From: a virus
IMG/VR virus record: IMGVR_UViG_3300025132_000044
Location: 1-57,283 of that record
Reading direction: 5' to 3' (one strand)
Length of the DNA: 57,283 nucleotides
The notes under the pieces were generated by a model that saw only the letters and a list, made by a program, of their open reading frames with translations, ran no database searches and was not told where the DNA came from. Position numbers and translations under genes: made by a program. Within the stretch, counting starts at the first letter, position 1; each line of letters begins with the position of its first letter. Positions 44,849 through 54,121 of this stretch are shown piece after piece.

Positions 44849-46852
44849 ATGAATAATGTAACAGTATTATTTCCAGGAGGCTTTAAGCCAATAACAGGAG
44901 CTCATATGGCTCTTGCACAACGTTACGCACAAAATCCTAGCGTCGACAAAGTTATTATGTTAATAGGTCCAAAAGAACGTCAAGGTATAACACAACAAAA
45001 TAGTATTAAAATGTTTAATTTATTGAATAGAAATAATAACATTGAAATACAAACTACAAAATTTAATTCGCCAATTATGGCTGCATACGAATATTTATTT
45101 GCATTGCCACAAGATAATCAAGGACAATATGCATTAGCAGCTTCTGAAAAAGATGAAGATTATGTTCGTGTTAAATCTTTTTTACCAAATGTAGATAAAT
45201 ATAAAACAATAGGAGATCGTAACGGAAGAAAAATACCAAACGGGGTTGATGCAGTTGAATTAACAGTTTCTGTAGATCCTTTAAAATATAAAGATGGTGA
45301 AGATAAAGGTAAATCAATATCTGCATCTGCAGTAAGAGCGGCATTAAATGCAGATTCATATAGTAAATTCAAAGCAAGTTATCCAGGATATGATGAATCT
45401 ATTATAAAAAATATTTGGCAAATGCTTGGCGGAGCTCCTACATATAGAGATGTAATGGGAGTAAAAGAACAGATGGGTGTTGGTTACATGACTCCAAAAG
45501 GCACAAAGGCACATTCTAAAAAAATTAAAAAATTAAGAAAATTTTTAAATAAATCAGATGATAAAGGATTTGAATATAATTTTAATCAATTTCCAAAAAC
45601 AGTATTTGGTACTCCATATATAAATGAAGGCGGATTAGCTGGACATATGGCACATCCATTTGATAAAGATCAATCACAATCATTATCATTTGCAGATATG
45701 AAAGAAATGATTGCGAGGGGATTGCAAGGTAGATTAGATATAGAAGATGCTGTTACTGAAAAAACCGATGGACAGAATATTTTTATGACAGTTAAAGACG
45801 GCCAAGTAAAATTTGCTAGAAATAAAGGAGAACGTATAAATCCATTAACAGTTAAAGAACTTCAAGCAAAGTTTGCAGGAAGAGGTTCTTTGTCTGATTC
45901 ATTTGGAGAAGCTGGCACAGATTTAGCTGCAGCATTTTCAAAAGTAGGAACAGATAAATTAAATAGTATATTCCAAAATGGTAAAGTTTTTGCTAATATG
46001 GAAATTATTTATCCAGCAACAGCTAACGTTATTGCATATGATGCAGCATTTCTTCAATTTCATAATTTAGTTGAATATGATGAAAATGGTAATGTTGTAC
46101 AAACTGATATGTCTGGTGGAAATACGGTACAAAAAGCAATCACTGATGCAAATGCTGATCTACAAAATACATTTAATTTAATACCTCCGCAAAAGATAAA
46201 AATTGGTGCAGTTGAAGATTTTCAAGATTATCAAGATGCATTATTTAAAGAATTAGATCAATTACGTGATAGATATAAATTAAGTGATAAAGATCCAATT
46301 GCAGAATATCATAAAGCTTGGTGGAAAGACGTTATACGTGAAAAATCAAAAAGTTTTGATTATGATATATCTGACGAAATGTTAGATACATTAATGAATA
46401 GATGGTCATTTAATATTAAAACTCCTAGAATTGATCAATTAGCTAAAATGATAGATAACGAAGAATTTGTACAATGGCTTCGAGTATTTGATAAAAAAGA
46501 TTTTAAAAAATATCAAAAACAAAATGTAGAACCATTTGAATCAATATTTTTAAAACTAGGAGCAGAAATAATGAAAAATGCTTCTAATTTTTTAGCAGCA
46601 AATCCTGCTAAAGCAGTACAAGATATTAGAAAAGACATAGCACAAGTTATTAGAGATTTAAGATCTACTGGAGATATATCTAAAATGGAGATGTTAAAAA
46701 CACAATTAGATCGTATAAAGCGATTAGGAGGATTTGAAAAAATAGTCCCTATAGAAGGAATTGTATTCACATACGGCGGTAATACATTTAAATTAACCGG
46801 TGCATTTGCACCTATAAATCAGATACTAGGAACATTAAAGTATATTAGATAA
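44849..46852 (+). CDS. Cytidylyltransferase-like domain fused to a DNA/RNA-ligase-like domain
   Basis: Residues 1-195 are a nucleotidyltransferase (NMNAT-like) domain: FPGGFKPITGAHMAL (8-22) is the HxGH-type motif and GKSISASAVRAAL (about 153-165) the SxSxxR-type motif. The second part (about 250-667) carries covalent-nucleotidyltransferase motifs: motif I EKTDGQN (Lys305), a motif III-like FANMEIIY (about 383-390), motif IV IEGIVF (Glu636) and motif V FKLTG (Lys648). Ligases or capping-type enzymes form a lysyl-NMP there. Marine T4-like phages carry related separate genes. Together they may salvage NAD or repair nucleic acid ends. Reaction and substrate are inferred. Confidence 0.7.
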   Translation: MNNVTVLFPGGFKPITGAHMALAQRYAQNPSVDKVIMLIGPKERQGITQQNSIKMFNLLNRNNNIEIQTTKFNSPIMAAYEYLFALPQDNQGQYALAASEKDEDYVRVKSFLPNVDKYKTIGDRNGRKIPNGVDAVELTVSVDPLKYKDGEDKGKSISASAVRAALNADSYSKFKASYPGYDESIIKNIWQMLGGAPTYRDVMGVKEQMGVGYMTPKGTKAHSKKIKKLRKFLNKSDDKGFEYNFNQFPKTVFGTPYINEGGLAGHMAHPFDKDQSQSLSFADMKEMIARGLQGRLDIEDAVTEKTDGQNIFMTVKDGQVKFARNKGERINPLTVKELQAKFAGRGSLSDSFGEAGTDLAAAFSKVGTDKLNSIFQNGKVFANMEIIYPATANVIAYDAAFLQFHNLVEYDENGNVVQTDMSGGNTVQKAITDANADLQNTFNLIPPQKIKIGAVEDFQDYQDALFKELDQLRDRYKLSDKDPIAEYHKAWWKDVIREKSKSFDYDISDEMLDTLMNRWSFNIKTPRIDQLAKMIDNEEFVQWLRVFDKKDFKKYQKQNVEPFESIFLKLGAEIMKNASNFLAANPAKAVQDIRKDIAQVIRDLRSTGDISKMEMLKTQLDRIKRLGGFEKIVPIEGIVFTYGGNTFKLTGAFAPINQILGTLKYIR

Positions 46853-46860
46853 TATTTATA
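46853..46860 (+). promoter_or_regulatory. TATTTATA element, candidate late promoter
   Basis: Starts right after the preceding stop and lies 25 bases before the ATG at 46886, with AGGA between. Confidence 0.5.
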
Positions 46861-46885
46861 TAAAATAATATAACAGGACGTTAAC

Positions 46886-47746
46886 ATGAGTAAACATAAA
46901 CAACCAAAAAATGAAAAGCATAAAGCTAGAAAAGATCTAAAAGATTATACAGGCGAAGGAACAAATGATTGTCAATGGGAGGCGTCAGGAGAAATTTTAC
47001 CAGGTGATAGAAAAGATGATAAATTTCCAAATCCAGATGATAAAATATATCCATTTGTAGCAAATCATGATAATGATCGTGAAAAAATATCTATGACTCC
47101 AGAAATTAAAGATGCTGACAGAATATATCCTATTAAAGATATGCAAGATGGAAATCCTAAAATGGCAGCACATGCAAAAGCAACATTTGAAAAAAATGTA
47201 GAAAATGATGCTAAAGATTTAATTGATACGTTATCAAAAAAAGATGGAGGTTATATGTCTCAAATAAAAAAATTAACAAAAGAACAAAAAGAAAAATTAG
47301 TTCGAGAAATTGTTAAACGTCGAATTATTAATTTTATAAATGAACAAGAAGAACCAGAAGAACCTGCAGAACCAGAAACACCAGACGCACCAGACACACC
47401 AGATGCTACTGATACACCAGAACCTGCAGCAGCACCAGATACTCCTGATGCTCCAGAAACTCCGGAAGTAGCTCCAGAGCCAACAGACGAACCAGCTAGT
47501 CCAGAAGAACCAGCTAGTCCAGAAGAACCACCAGCTGATACAGATAGTGCAGGGAGTGATGCTAGAATTGATAATTTTGTAAAAGCATTAGAACAAAAAC
47601 CAGGTACATTAATGCAAGTTAAACTATTAATGGGTGTAATAAAAAAATTATTGAATGATAAAAATCCAAAACAAAAACTTCAATTATTAGCTTTTATGAA
47701 ACGATTAATAGATAGATCATTACAAAAACAATCACCAATAGAATAA
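46886..47746 (+). CDS. Acidic hinge protein with Pro/Glu/Thr repeats, 286 aa
   Basis: Residues 1-150 are basic/acidic mixed (HKQPKNEKHKARKDLKDYTG) and end in a helix with RRIINFINEQ. Residues 155-222 are a low-complexity Pro/Glu/Asp/Thr/Ala hinge (PDAPDTPDATDTPEP and repeats such as EPASPEE). The last 60 residues form a helical domain (VKALEQKPGTLMQVKLLMGV). I-N-E-Q at 151-154 is a possible processing site by gp21. A head-internal or scaffold-accessory role is possible. No family is known to me. Confidence 0.6.
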   Translation: MSKHKQPKNEKHKARKDLKDYTGEGTNDCQWEASGEILPGDRKDDKFPNPDDKIYPFVANHDNDREKISMTPEIKDADRIYPIKDMQDGNPKMAAHAKATFEKNVENDAKDLIDTLSKKDGGYMSQIKKLTKEQKEKLVREIVKRRIINFINEQEEPEEPAEPETPDAPDTPDATDTPEPAAAPDTPDAPETPEVAPEPTDEPASPEEPASPEEPPADTDSAGSDARIDNFVKALEQKPGTLMQVKLLMGVIKKLLNDKNPKQKLQLLAFMKRLIDRSLQKQSPIE

Positions 47747-47750
47747 AAAT

Positions 47751-48389
47751 ATGTCAAAAAAGTTACAAAATATAAAAGCCATTCAACAAATGTTGGATGG
47801 TACCCATAGATTCCAAACTAAAAAAACAACTGGATTTTCTGATGCTAAGCAATTAGCTGAAAAAAATAAAAAACGTGAAGTTGGAGACACGTGGGAAGAA
47901 AAAATTGGAAATACTGTTTATATAATTACACAAGAAAATGGATTTCGTGTTAAAAAACCAAAAAACTCAGTATCTGCAGAAGTTCGTGAATATTTAAATT
48001 CATATCCTAATTGTAGAGAATCATGTTGTAAAACAAGTTATAATCATTTAGATAAAAAAATGAGAACAATTCATGGAATGTGTTTTGATTGTGTTGTAGA
48101 AATGGAACATGAATTAAGAAAGCAAGGAAAATATGAAGAGTATGAACAAAAGAAAATTCATGAAAATGCAGTAGCATGGCTTAAAAATGCAGAACAAGAT
48201 GTAGAACAATTAAAAAAAATATATACAGAAACACAACAATACGTAACTAATGCAGATGGAGCATTAGAAACGTGGGATGCAAAAATGACTGTAGAAAAAT
48301 TTGATGAAACTATACAAACACAATTCGAAGAGTTTAAAACAAAGTTTCTAAATAATTTAACTAAAACAACAAAGGATAATAATGATTAA
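47751..48389 (+). CDS. Conserved phage protein with Cys cluster, 212 aa
   Basis: The centre has C-x3-CC (YPNCRESCCKTS) and, about 20 residues later, GMCFDCVVEMEH. The two groups probably hold one zinc ion. The rest is helical (EHELRKQGKYEEYEQKKIHE, and a Gln/Glu-rich C-terminus). I recall similar hypothetical proteins in T4-like marine phages (the HGMCFDCVV block). It starts four bases after the hinge-protein stop and overlaps the next gene by eight bases. Function is unknown. Confidence 0.65.
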   Translation: MSKKLQNIKAIQQMLDGTHRFQTKKTTGFSDAKQLAEKNKKREVGDTWEEKIGNTVYIITQENGFRVKKPKNSVSAEVREYLNSYPNCRESCCKTSYNHLDKKMRTIHGMCFDCVVEMEHELRKQGKYEEYEQKKIHENAVAWLKNAEQDVEQLKKIYTETQQYVTNADGALETWDAKMTVEKFDETIQTQFEEFKTKFLNNLTKTTKDNND

Positions 48390-48714
48390 AAAATATTGGA
48401 AATTAATTGTAAGTATTATTGCTGGTATCTTTGGATTGATATTTATATTTAGTAAAAAATCTAATTCAAAAAAAGCAGCTGATGCTAAGAAAAAAATTGA
48501 TGATAATAATAAATCCATAAATCAATTAGATGGAAGAATTGAAGAAATAAAAAAACAAAAAACAGCTGTTAAGAAAAAAGCTGCTACTACAAAAAAGAAT
48601 ATTGAGACTGCTAAAAAATTAAAAAAACAATCTCCTCCAAAAAAAGTAGTAAAGTCAAAAGATGAAGCAGTTAAATCAGCTGCAGCAAATATAAGAAGAA
48701 GAACTAGGAAATGA
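48382..48714 (+). CDS. Membrane-anchored Lys-rich coiled-coil protein, 110 aa
   Basis: Residues 7-25 (KLIVSIIAGIFGLIFIFSK) form one N-terminal membrane helix. The rest is very rich in Lys and Ala with heptads (AADAKKKIDDNNKSINQLDG) and a basic end (IRRRTRK). It overlaps both neighbours by 4-8 bases. With the next gene, which is also secreted or membrane-anchored, it may form a pair acting at the host envelope (spanin-like). That reading is speculative. Confidence 0.6.
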   Translation: MIKKYWKLIVSIIAGIFGLIFIFSKKSNSKKAADAKKKIDDNNKSINQLDGRIEEIKKQKTAVKKKAATTKKNIETAKKLKKQSPPKKVVKSKDEAVKSAAANIRRRTRK

Positions 48715-49091
48715 AAAAAATTTTTATTATATTATTTATATGGCCATTAATAACATTTAGTCAAACAGTAGATACATGTTTTACAAGTGAAGAAATTATA
48801 GATATTTCAGAAACATTGGATTCGTTATATTACTTAGATTCAATTAATAATGAAATTATTTCTCAACAAGAAATATTAGTGTCAGAATTAGAAACAGTTA
48901 TTAAATTAGATTCAATTGAAATGTTGTATACAACTAAAAAAATAAATTTATTAGAAAGTAATATTGAATTATATATACAACGTGAAAAATATTTAAAACC
49001 TAAATGGTATGATCATAAAGTTATATGGTTTGCATCTGGTATAATAACTGCAGTAGCAACAGGAAAAATGGCCGTTGAAGTACTTCAGTGA
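48711..49091 (+). CDS. Secreted/membrane protein with flavobacterial signal peptide, 126 aa
   Basis: Residues 1-18 (MKKIFIILFIWPLITFSQ) are a signal peptide of the TFSQ type common in Flavobacteriia. A coiled coil of about 80 residues follows (IIDISETLDSLYYLDSINNE), then a C-terminal hydrophobic segment (VIWFASGIITAVATGKMAVE). This suggests a periplasmic coiled coil with a C-terminal membrane anchor. Similar small proteins occur in Bacteroidota phages. Its role may be in lysis. It overlaps the upstream gene and the GTG of terminase (GTGA at 49088). Confidence 0.65.
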   Translation: MKKIFIILFIWPLITFSQTVDTCFTSEEIIDISETLDSLYYLDSINNEIISQQEILVSELETVIKLDSIEMLYTTKKINLLESNIELYIQREKYLKPKWYDHKVIWFASGIITAVATGKMAVEVLQ

Positions 49092-50668
49092 GTAATAAAC
49101 AAAATATTAAATTAATAATAAAAGAGCAATACAAAAAGTGCGCAGAAGATCCTGTTTACTTTATGCGTCAGTATTGTTATATTCAACATCCCACAAAAGG
49201 TAAAATTAAATTTAATTTATTTCCATTTCAAGAAGAGTCATTATCTACATTACAAAATAACAGATACAATGTTATTCTTAAATCAAGACAATTAGGTATA
49301 TCAACATTATCTGCAGGATATGCTTTATGGTCAATGTTATTTAATGAAGATTTTAATGTATTAGTTATTGCAACTACTCAAGACGTAGCAAAAAATTTGG
49401 TAAGTAAAGTTCAAATAATGAATGAAAATTTACCAAGTTGGTTAAAAACAAATATAGTTACAAATAATAAACTATCATTGAAATTTGCAAATGGATCTCA
49501 AATTAAAGCAATATCAAGTGCATCTACCGGAGCACGATCAGAAGCATTATCATTATTAATAGTTGATGAAGCTGCATTTATTAGAAATATTGAAGAAATA
49601 TGGGTAGCATCTCAAGCAACATTATCTACTGGAGGAGGAGCTATTGTATTATCTACTCCTAATGGTATTGGTAATTGGTTTCATCAAACATGGGCAGACG
49701 CTGAAACTGGAGTTAATGGATTTCAAACAATTAAATTAGATTGGAAATTACATCCAGAACGAGATCAATTATGGAGAGATGAACAAACGCAATTATTAGG
49801 AGAACGAGGCGCAGCTCAAGAATGTGATTGTGATTTTATATCATCTGGACATACTGTAGTAGATGGATTAATATTACAAGAATATGAACTTAAATGTATT
49901 GAGCCAATAGAAAAACGAGGATACGACAATGGATATTGGATATGGGAATATCCAGATTATACAAAAAATTATATTGTAGTTGCAGACGTTGCTAGAGGTG
50001 ATGGAGCAGATTGGTCAGCTTTTCACGTAATTGATGTACAAGATATAAAACAAGTAGCAGAATACAAAGGAAAACTTCCGCCTAAAGACTTTGGTAACAT
50101 GTTAGTAACAGTTGCAACAGAATGGAATAATGCATTATTAGCTATAGAAAACGCAAATATCGGATGGGCAGCAATACAGCCAGCATTAGATAGAAATTAT
50201 GAAAACTTATTTTATACATATAAAGATGATGGATATGTCGACTTAGATATACAATTAAGAAAAGGATATGATCAAAAAGATAAATCACAAATGGTACCAG
50301 GTGTGTCGACAACTTCTCGAACAAGACCATTAATGATATCTGCATTAGAAATGTATATGCGAGAAAAAAGTCCTGTTATACATTCTAAAAGATTAATACA
50401 AGAGCTATTCGTATTCGTTTGGTTAAATAGTAAACCTCAAGCACAAGTTGGATATAATGACGATTTGGTAATGAGTTTTGCAATTGCTTTATGGTTACGT
50501 GATACAAGTTTAAAATTAAGACAGCAAGGTATTGAATTGAATAAAAGAGCTTTATCTCAATTTCAAAAATCAGATACAACCATTTATACTAATAAAAATA
50601 AACATTCTGAACAAGGGTGGGATTGGAATAATGGGTATGATAATGAAAATTTAACCTGGCTTCTGTAG
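49088..50668 (+). CDS. 17: Terminase large subunit (gp17)
   Basis: The 526-residue protein has a packaging ATPase half with a Walker A-type KSRQLGIST (65-73) and Walker B LLIVDEAAF (156-164, Asp160/Glu161). The nuclease half has Asp300 in VVADVARGDG, Glu354 in LAIENANIG, and Asp458/Asp459 in GYNDDLVMSF. It cuts concatemers and pumps DNA through the portal. T4 gp17 is 610 aa. The start is GTG at 49088, overlapping the preceding stop (GTGA). The Lys of the usual GKT is Ile, but Lys65 of KSRQ can take its place, as in other terminases with this motif. Confidence 0.93.
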   Translation: MSNKQNIKLIIKEQYKKCAEDPVYFMRQYCYIQHPTKGKIKFNLFPFQEESLSTLQNNRYNVILKSRQLGISTLSAGYALWSMLFNEDFNVLVIATTQDVAKNLVSKVQIMNENLPSWLKTNIVTNNKLSLKFANGSQIKAISSASTGARSEALSLLIVDEAAFIRNIEEIWVASQATLSTGGGAIVLSTPNGIGNWFHQTWADAETGVNGFQTIKLDWKLHPERDQLWRDEQTQLLGERGAAQECDCDFISSGHTVVDGLILQEYELKCIEPIEKRGYDNGYWIWEYPDYTKNYIVVADVARGDGADWSAFHVIDVQDIKQVAEYKGKLPPKDFGNMLVTVATEWNNALLAIENANIGWAAIQPALDRNYENLFYTYKDDGYVDLDIQLRKGYDQKDKSQMVPGVSTTSRTRPLMISALEMYMREKSPVIHSKRLIQELFVFVWLNSKPQAQVGYNDDLVMSFAIALWLRDTSLKLRQQGIELNKRALSQFQKSDTTIYTNKNKHSEQGWDWNNGYDNENLTWLL

Positions 50669-50675
50669 TTAGTTA

Positions 50676-50683
50676 TATTTATA
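50676..50683 (+). promoter_or_regulatory. TATTTATA element, candidate late promoter of portal gene
   Basis: Lies 19 bases before the ATG at 50703 in the gap between terminase and portal genes. Confidence 0.5.
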
Positions 50684-50702
50684 TTAAATTAAAGATAATA
50701 TT

Positions 50703-52517
50703 ATGGCGTCGTTAAGAAAACGTTTACAAAATTTATTTAGTACAAATGTCGTAGTTAGAAAATTCGGCAAAGAAAAATTACGTGTTGTTGATACAAATCG
50801 ATTACAATCAGTAGGAAATATTTCTGCTACAAAAATAACTGATCGATATTCAAGATTACATGGATCGAATAGATATGGATACGGATCATATGGATCTGCT
50901 TATGGAGGGTATGATTCAAATTACTATTCACAACAAAATAGAAAACAATTATATACTGATTATGAAATGATGGATAAAGATCCTATTATTTCTTCTGCAT
51001 TAGATATATACTCTGACGAATCAACCTTAGAAGATCAGTTTGGAGATATATTAACAATAAAAACTAATAAAACACATATCCAAAAAATATTATACAATTT
51101 ATTTTATGATGTATTAAATATTGAATTCAATATGTGGCCTTGGATAAGAAATATATGTAAATACGGAGATTTCTTTTTAAAATTAGATATATCAGAAGGA
51201 ATTGGTATAATTAATTCAAGACCATTATCTGCATATGAAGTAGAAAGAATGGAAGTATTCAATGAAGAAACGGGAGAATATGAAATTAAATTTCGTCATT
51301 CTATTACAGAACAAATTGAATATGATGTTTTTGAATTAGCACATTTTAGAATGTTATCAGATTCAAATTTTTTACCATATGGTAGATCGATGCTAGAAGG
51401 AGCAAGACAAGAATTTCAAAAATTAACAATGTTAGAAGATGCAATGTTAATACATAGAATTATGAGAGCTCCAGAAAAAAGAATTTTTAAAATTGATATT
51501 GGTAATATTCCACCAAATGAAGTTGATTCATTTATGGAACAAATTATTAATAAAATGAAAAAAGTTCCTTTTGTCGATAAAGAAACAGGTAACTATAATT
51601 TAAAATTTAATTTGAATAATATGTTAGAAGATTATTACTTACCAGTTCGTGGAGGTAATAGCCAAACACAAATAGATACATTACCAGGAATGCAATTTAC
51701 TGGTATAGATGATATTGAATATGTAAAAAATAAAATGATGGCTGCTTTAAAAATACCTAAACCATTTTTAGGATATGATGAAGGTGTTGAAGGAAAAACT
51801 ACATTAGCAGCTATGGATATACGTTTTGCTAGAACAATAGAAAGAATTCAAAAAATTGTTGTATCAGAACTATCTAAAATTGCTATAGTACATTTATATT
51901 CTCAAGGATTTGAAGGAGAAGATTTAATCGGATTTGAATTATCTTTAACTCCTCCATCTATTATATATGATCAACAAAAAGTTGCATTAATGAATGAAAA
52001 AATCCAATTAGCAGTTGCAATGAAAGATTCTAAATTATTGTCAGACAAATATATTTATGAATACATATTTAATATGTCTGAAGATGAATGGTTACAAGAA
52101 AGAAATGATATAGTTGAAGATTTAAAATTACGTTTTAGACAAAATCAATTAGAACAAGAAGGCAATGATCCAACGGTAACTGGAGAATCATTTGGTACTC
52201 CTCACGATTTAGCTTCAATGCATATGAGTCACGATGATGTAACAGATAAAGATCAAGGAGGCCGACCTCCCGAAGGAATAAAATACGGACAGCATAAAAA
52301 TCAAATGGGATGGGATCCGACTGGAGCAAAAACATTAAAACAAGCAACTAGTACTACATTTCAACCAGATTCTAGATATAAAAAATCTATTAAAGTTGCA
52401 ACAGAAAATGCTGATATACTAAAGAAATTAAAACAAAATAAATCAAAAATCATAAATGAAGATTCAAAAATAGAAGATGAAAATCTTTCTATGTTGGATG
52501 AAAACAATATTTTATAA
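50703..52517 (+). CDS. 20: Portal vertex protein (gp20)
   Basis: The 604-residue protein matches T4-type portals: DYEMMDKDPIISSALDIYSD near residue 90, MWPWIRNICKYGDFFLKLD, LSAYEVERMEVFNE, YLPVRGGNSQTQIDTLPGM with the following MQFTGIDDIEYVKNKMM, and ALKIPKPFLGYDEG. The N-terminus is basic with a Tyr/Gly/Ser-rich stretch (RYGYGSYGSAYGGYDSNYY), and the C-terminus carries an acidic/helical extension (residues 500-604) not needed for the portal fold. T4 gp20 is 524 aa. Twelve copies form the channel for DNA at one vertex. It has its own TATTTATA element. Confidence 0.93.
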   Translation: MASLRKRLQNLFSTNVVVRKFGKEKLRVVDTNRLQSVGNISATKITDRYSRLHGSNRYGYGSYGSAYGGYDSNYYSQQNRKQLYTDYEMMDKDPIISSALDIYSDESTLEDQFGDILTIKTNKTHIQKILYNLFYDVLNIEFNMWPWIRNICKYGDFFLKLDISEGIGIINSRPLSAYEVERMEVFNEETGEYEIKFRHSITEQIEYDVFELAHFRMLSDSNFLPYGRSMLEGARQEFQKLTMLEDAMLIHRIMRAPEKRIFKIDIGNIPPNEVDSFMEQIINKMKKVPFVDKETGNYNLKFNLNNMLEDYYLPVRGGNSQTQIDTLPGMQFTGIDDIEYVKNKMMAALKIPKPFLGYDEGVEGKTTLAAMDIRFARTIERIQKIVVSELSKIAIVHLYSQGFEGEDLIGFELSLTPPSIIYDQQKVALMNEKIQLAVAMKDSKLLSDKYIYEYIFNMSEDEWLQERNDIVEDLKLRFRQNQLEQEGNDPTVTGESFGTPHDLASMHMSHDDVTDKDQGGRPPEGIKYGQHKNQMGWDPTGAKTLKQATSTTFQPDSRYKKSIKVATENADILKKLKQNKSKIINEDSKIEDENLSMLDENNIL

Positions 52518-52526
52518 TTTACTTTA

Positions 52527-52534
52527 TATTTATA
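52527..52534 (+). promoter_or_regulatory. TATTTATA element, candidate late promoter
   Basis: Lies 21 bases before the ATG at 52556. Confidence 0.5.
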
Positions 52535-52555
52535 TGAAAAGAAGTATGCACTAAC

Positions 52556-53407
52556 ATGAAAAACTTAAAACATTCAAAGTATAAAAATACCGCTATTCTT
52601 TTTGAAATGTTAGTAAGAAAACTTACGTCAGAAACATTAACATCTGATAAAACTGTAACTGTTGAAATAATTAAAAAATATTTCGGTAAAAATACAGCGT
52701 TATCAAAAGAATTACAGTTATATAATGCACTAATTAAAGAAACAATTAATTCAGAAGCAAAAGCATTAGATTTTATTAGAAGTTGTAAAGACTCTCATAA
52801 TAGGTTAAGCAAAACTTCATTAAAAAGACAACGTTATAATTTAGTTAAAGAAATTTCTGAAAATTTTGATTTTCAAAAAATATCAAAAATACGTATAAAT
52901 AATTATAAAGAATTAGCATCTATATATAAATTATTTGAATATAGTGAAGTTGATAATCCAAAAGTATTGTTAGAATGTAAAACTTCAATTGTTAATCATT
53001 TAATGGGAAAACAAGAATCAATTGATACATCAAATGCATTAATTGAAACATATAAAACTCATGATAAAAATGTTAGATTATTAGCATATAAAATTCTAGT
53101 AGATAAATTCAATAAAAAATATTCAACATTAGATGAAAATCAAAAACAAGTTTTAAATAAATTTATTACTCACGTTAATGATTCAGAATCAATTAAACAA
53201 TATTTTGAAAAAATTATTCCTTCAATTAAAAAAGATTTAAAAGAGCAAGTTAATAAAATAACAGATGCTGCTACAAAAATAAAAGTAGATAAATTATCAG
53301 AAATGCTTTGTAATGTAGAAACTATAAAAGTAATCAAAGAATCTCATGTATTAACTATATTGAGATATTATGATTTAATTAAAGAACTAAAACAGGTAAA
53401 TAAATGA
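52556..53407 (+). CDS. Conserved head-region protein, 283 aa
   Basis: A helical, Lys-rich protein beginning MKNLKHSKYKNTAILFEMLV, a motif I associate with conserved proteins between portal and protease genes in marine T4-like phages. It continues with helical repeats (SLKRQRYNLVKEISENFDF; LLAYKILVDKFNKKYSTLDE). No enzyme motif is seen. It overlaps the next gene by four bases (ATGA), and position suggests head assembly. The function is unknown. Confidence 0.6.
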   Translation: MKNLKHSKYKNTAILFEMLVRKLTSETLTSDKTVTVEIIKKYFGKNTALSKELQLYNALIKETINSEAKALDFIRSCKDSHNRLSKTSLKRQRYNLVKEISENFDFQKISKIRINNYKELASIYKLFEYSEVDNPKVLLECKTSIVNHLMGKQESIDTSNALIETYKTHDKNVRLLAYKILVDKFNKKYSTLDENQKQVLNKFITHVNDSESIKQYFEKIIPSIKKDLKEQVNKITDAATKIKVDKLSEMLCNVETIKVIKESHVLTILRYYDLIKELKQVNK

Positions 53408-54120
53408 AATCATTATTAAAACAAATTGAATCTAAATTTCAAAATTTACAAGAACAAGATCAAGATGGTGATAAAGATCAAGACTTTGCAGATGTTCAAA
53501 TTGCAAGAATGGTAGCATCTGGAATGTCTAAAGAAGATGCAATAAAAAAAGTTAAAAGTAAAAATTATAACGAAGAAGCTAAACCTGACTTTTTAGATCT
53601 AGACGGAGATAATGATAAAGAGGAGCCAATGAAGCAAGCAGCTGCACAAGCAAATGAAGCTACTATTGAAGTACCTCAAGAAAAATTAGCTCAAGTTAAA
53701 GCACAAGCAGACGATGATGACACTATAAAAGTTGTTGATGAACAAAACGTTACTGCAAATTTAGACGGAGGAGCTGGACCTCCAAAAACGCCATATGCAT
53801 TTGGAAAGAAAAAAAGAAAATACACATACGCATCAGTATCAGAAGCTATGGATCAAAAATATGCAGCAATGATTGAATCATATTCAAGATTTGCAACTGG
53901 TAATCCAAAGTCGACTCCATCACAAACTGTTAATGGTACTATAAAAGAAGTAGCAAAAAAATTACAAGAGATAGAACAATTAGTTAAATACACTTCTAAA
54001 TTAAAAAATGAATCTGGCATAGCTGGATCAACATATGGAAAATCTACTCATAATGCATTAAAAAGAATTTCTGAAAGACTATTGAAAATTTCTGAAAGAG
54101 TTAGAAGTTTAGGAGAATAA
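53404..54120 (+). CDS. Acidic EF-hand-like head-region protein, 238 aa
   Basis: The N-terminus (MKSLLKQIESKFQNLQEQDQ) has L-Q-E-Q, a possible gp21 cleavage site. Two acidic Asp-rich loops follow: DQDGDKDQDFADVQ (about 19-32) and FLDLDGDNDKEEP (about 63-75), which resemble EF-hand/dockerin calcium loops. The second half is helical (GTIKEVAKKLQEIEQLVKYT; NALKRISERLLKISERVRSL). It sits between a conserved head-region gene and the protease. A prohead core or internal protein is likely. Confidence 0.6.
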   Translation: MKSLLKQIESKFQNLQEQDQDGDKDQDFADVQIARMVASGMSKEDAIKKVKSKNYNEEAKPDFLDLDGDNDKEEPMKQAAAQANEATIEVPQEKLAQVKAQADDDDTIKVVDEQNVTANLDGGAGPPKTPYAFGKKKRKYTYASVSEAMDQKYAAMIESYSRFATGNPKSTPSQTVNGTIKEVAKKLQEIEQLVKYTSKLKNESGIAGSTYGKSTHNALKRISERLLKISERVRSLGE

Positions 54121-54121
54121 T

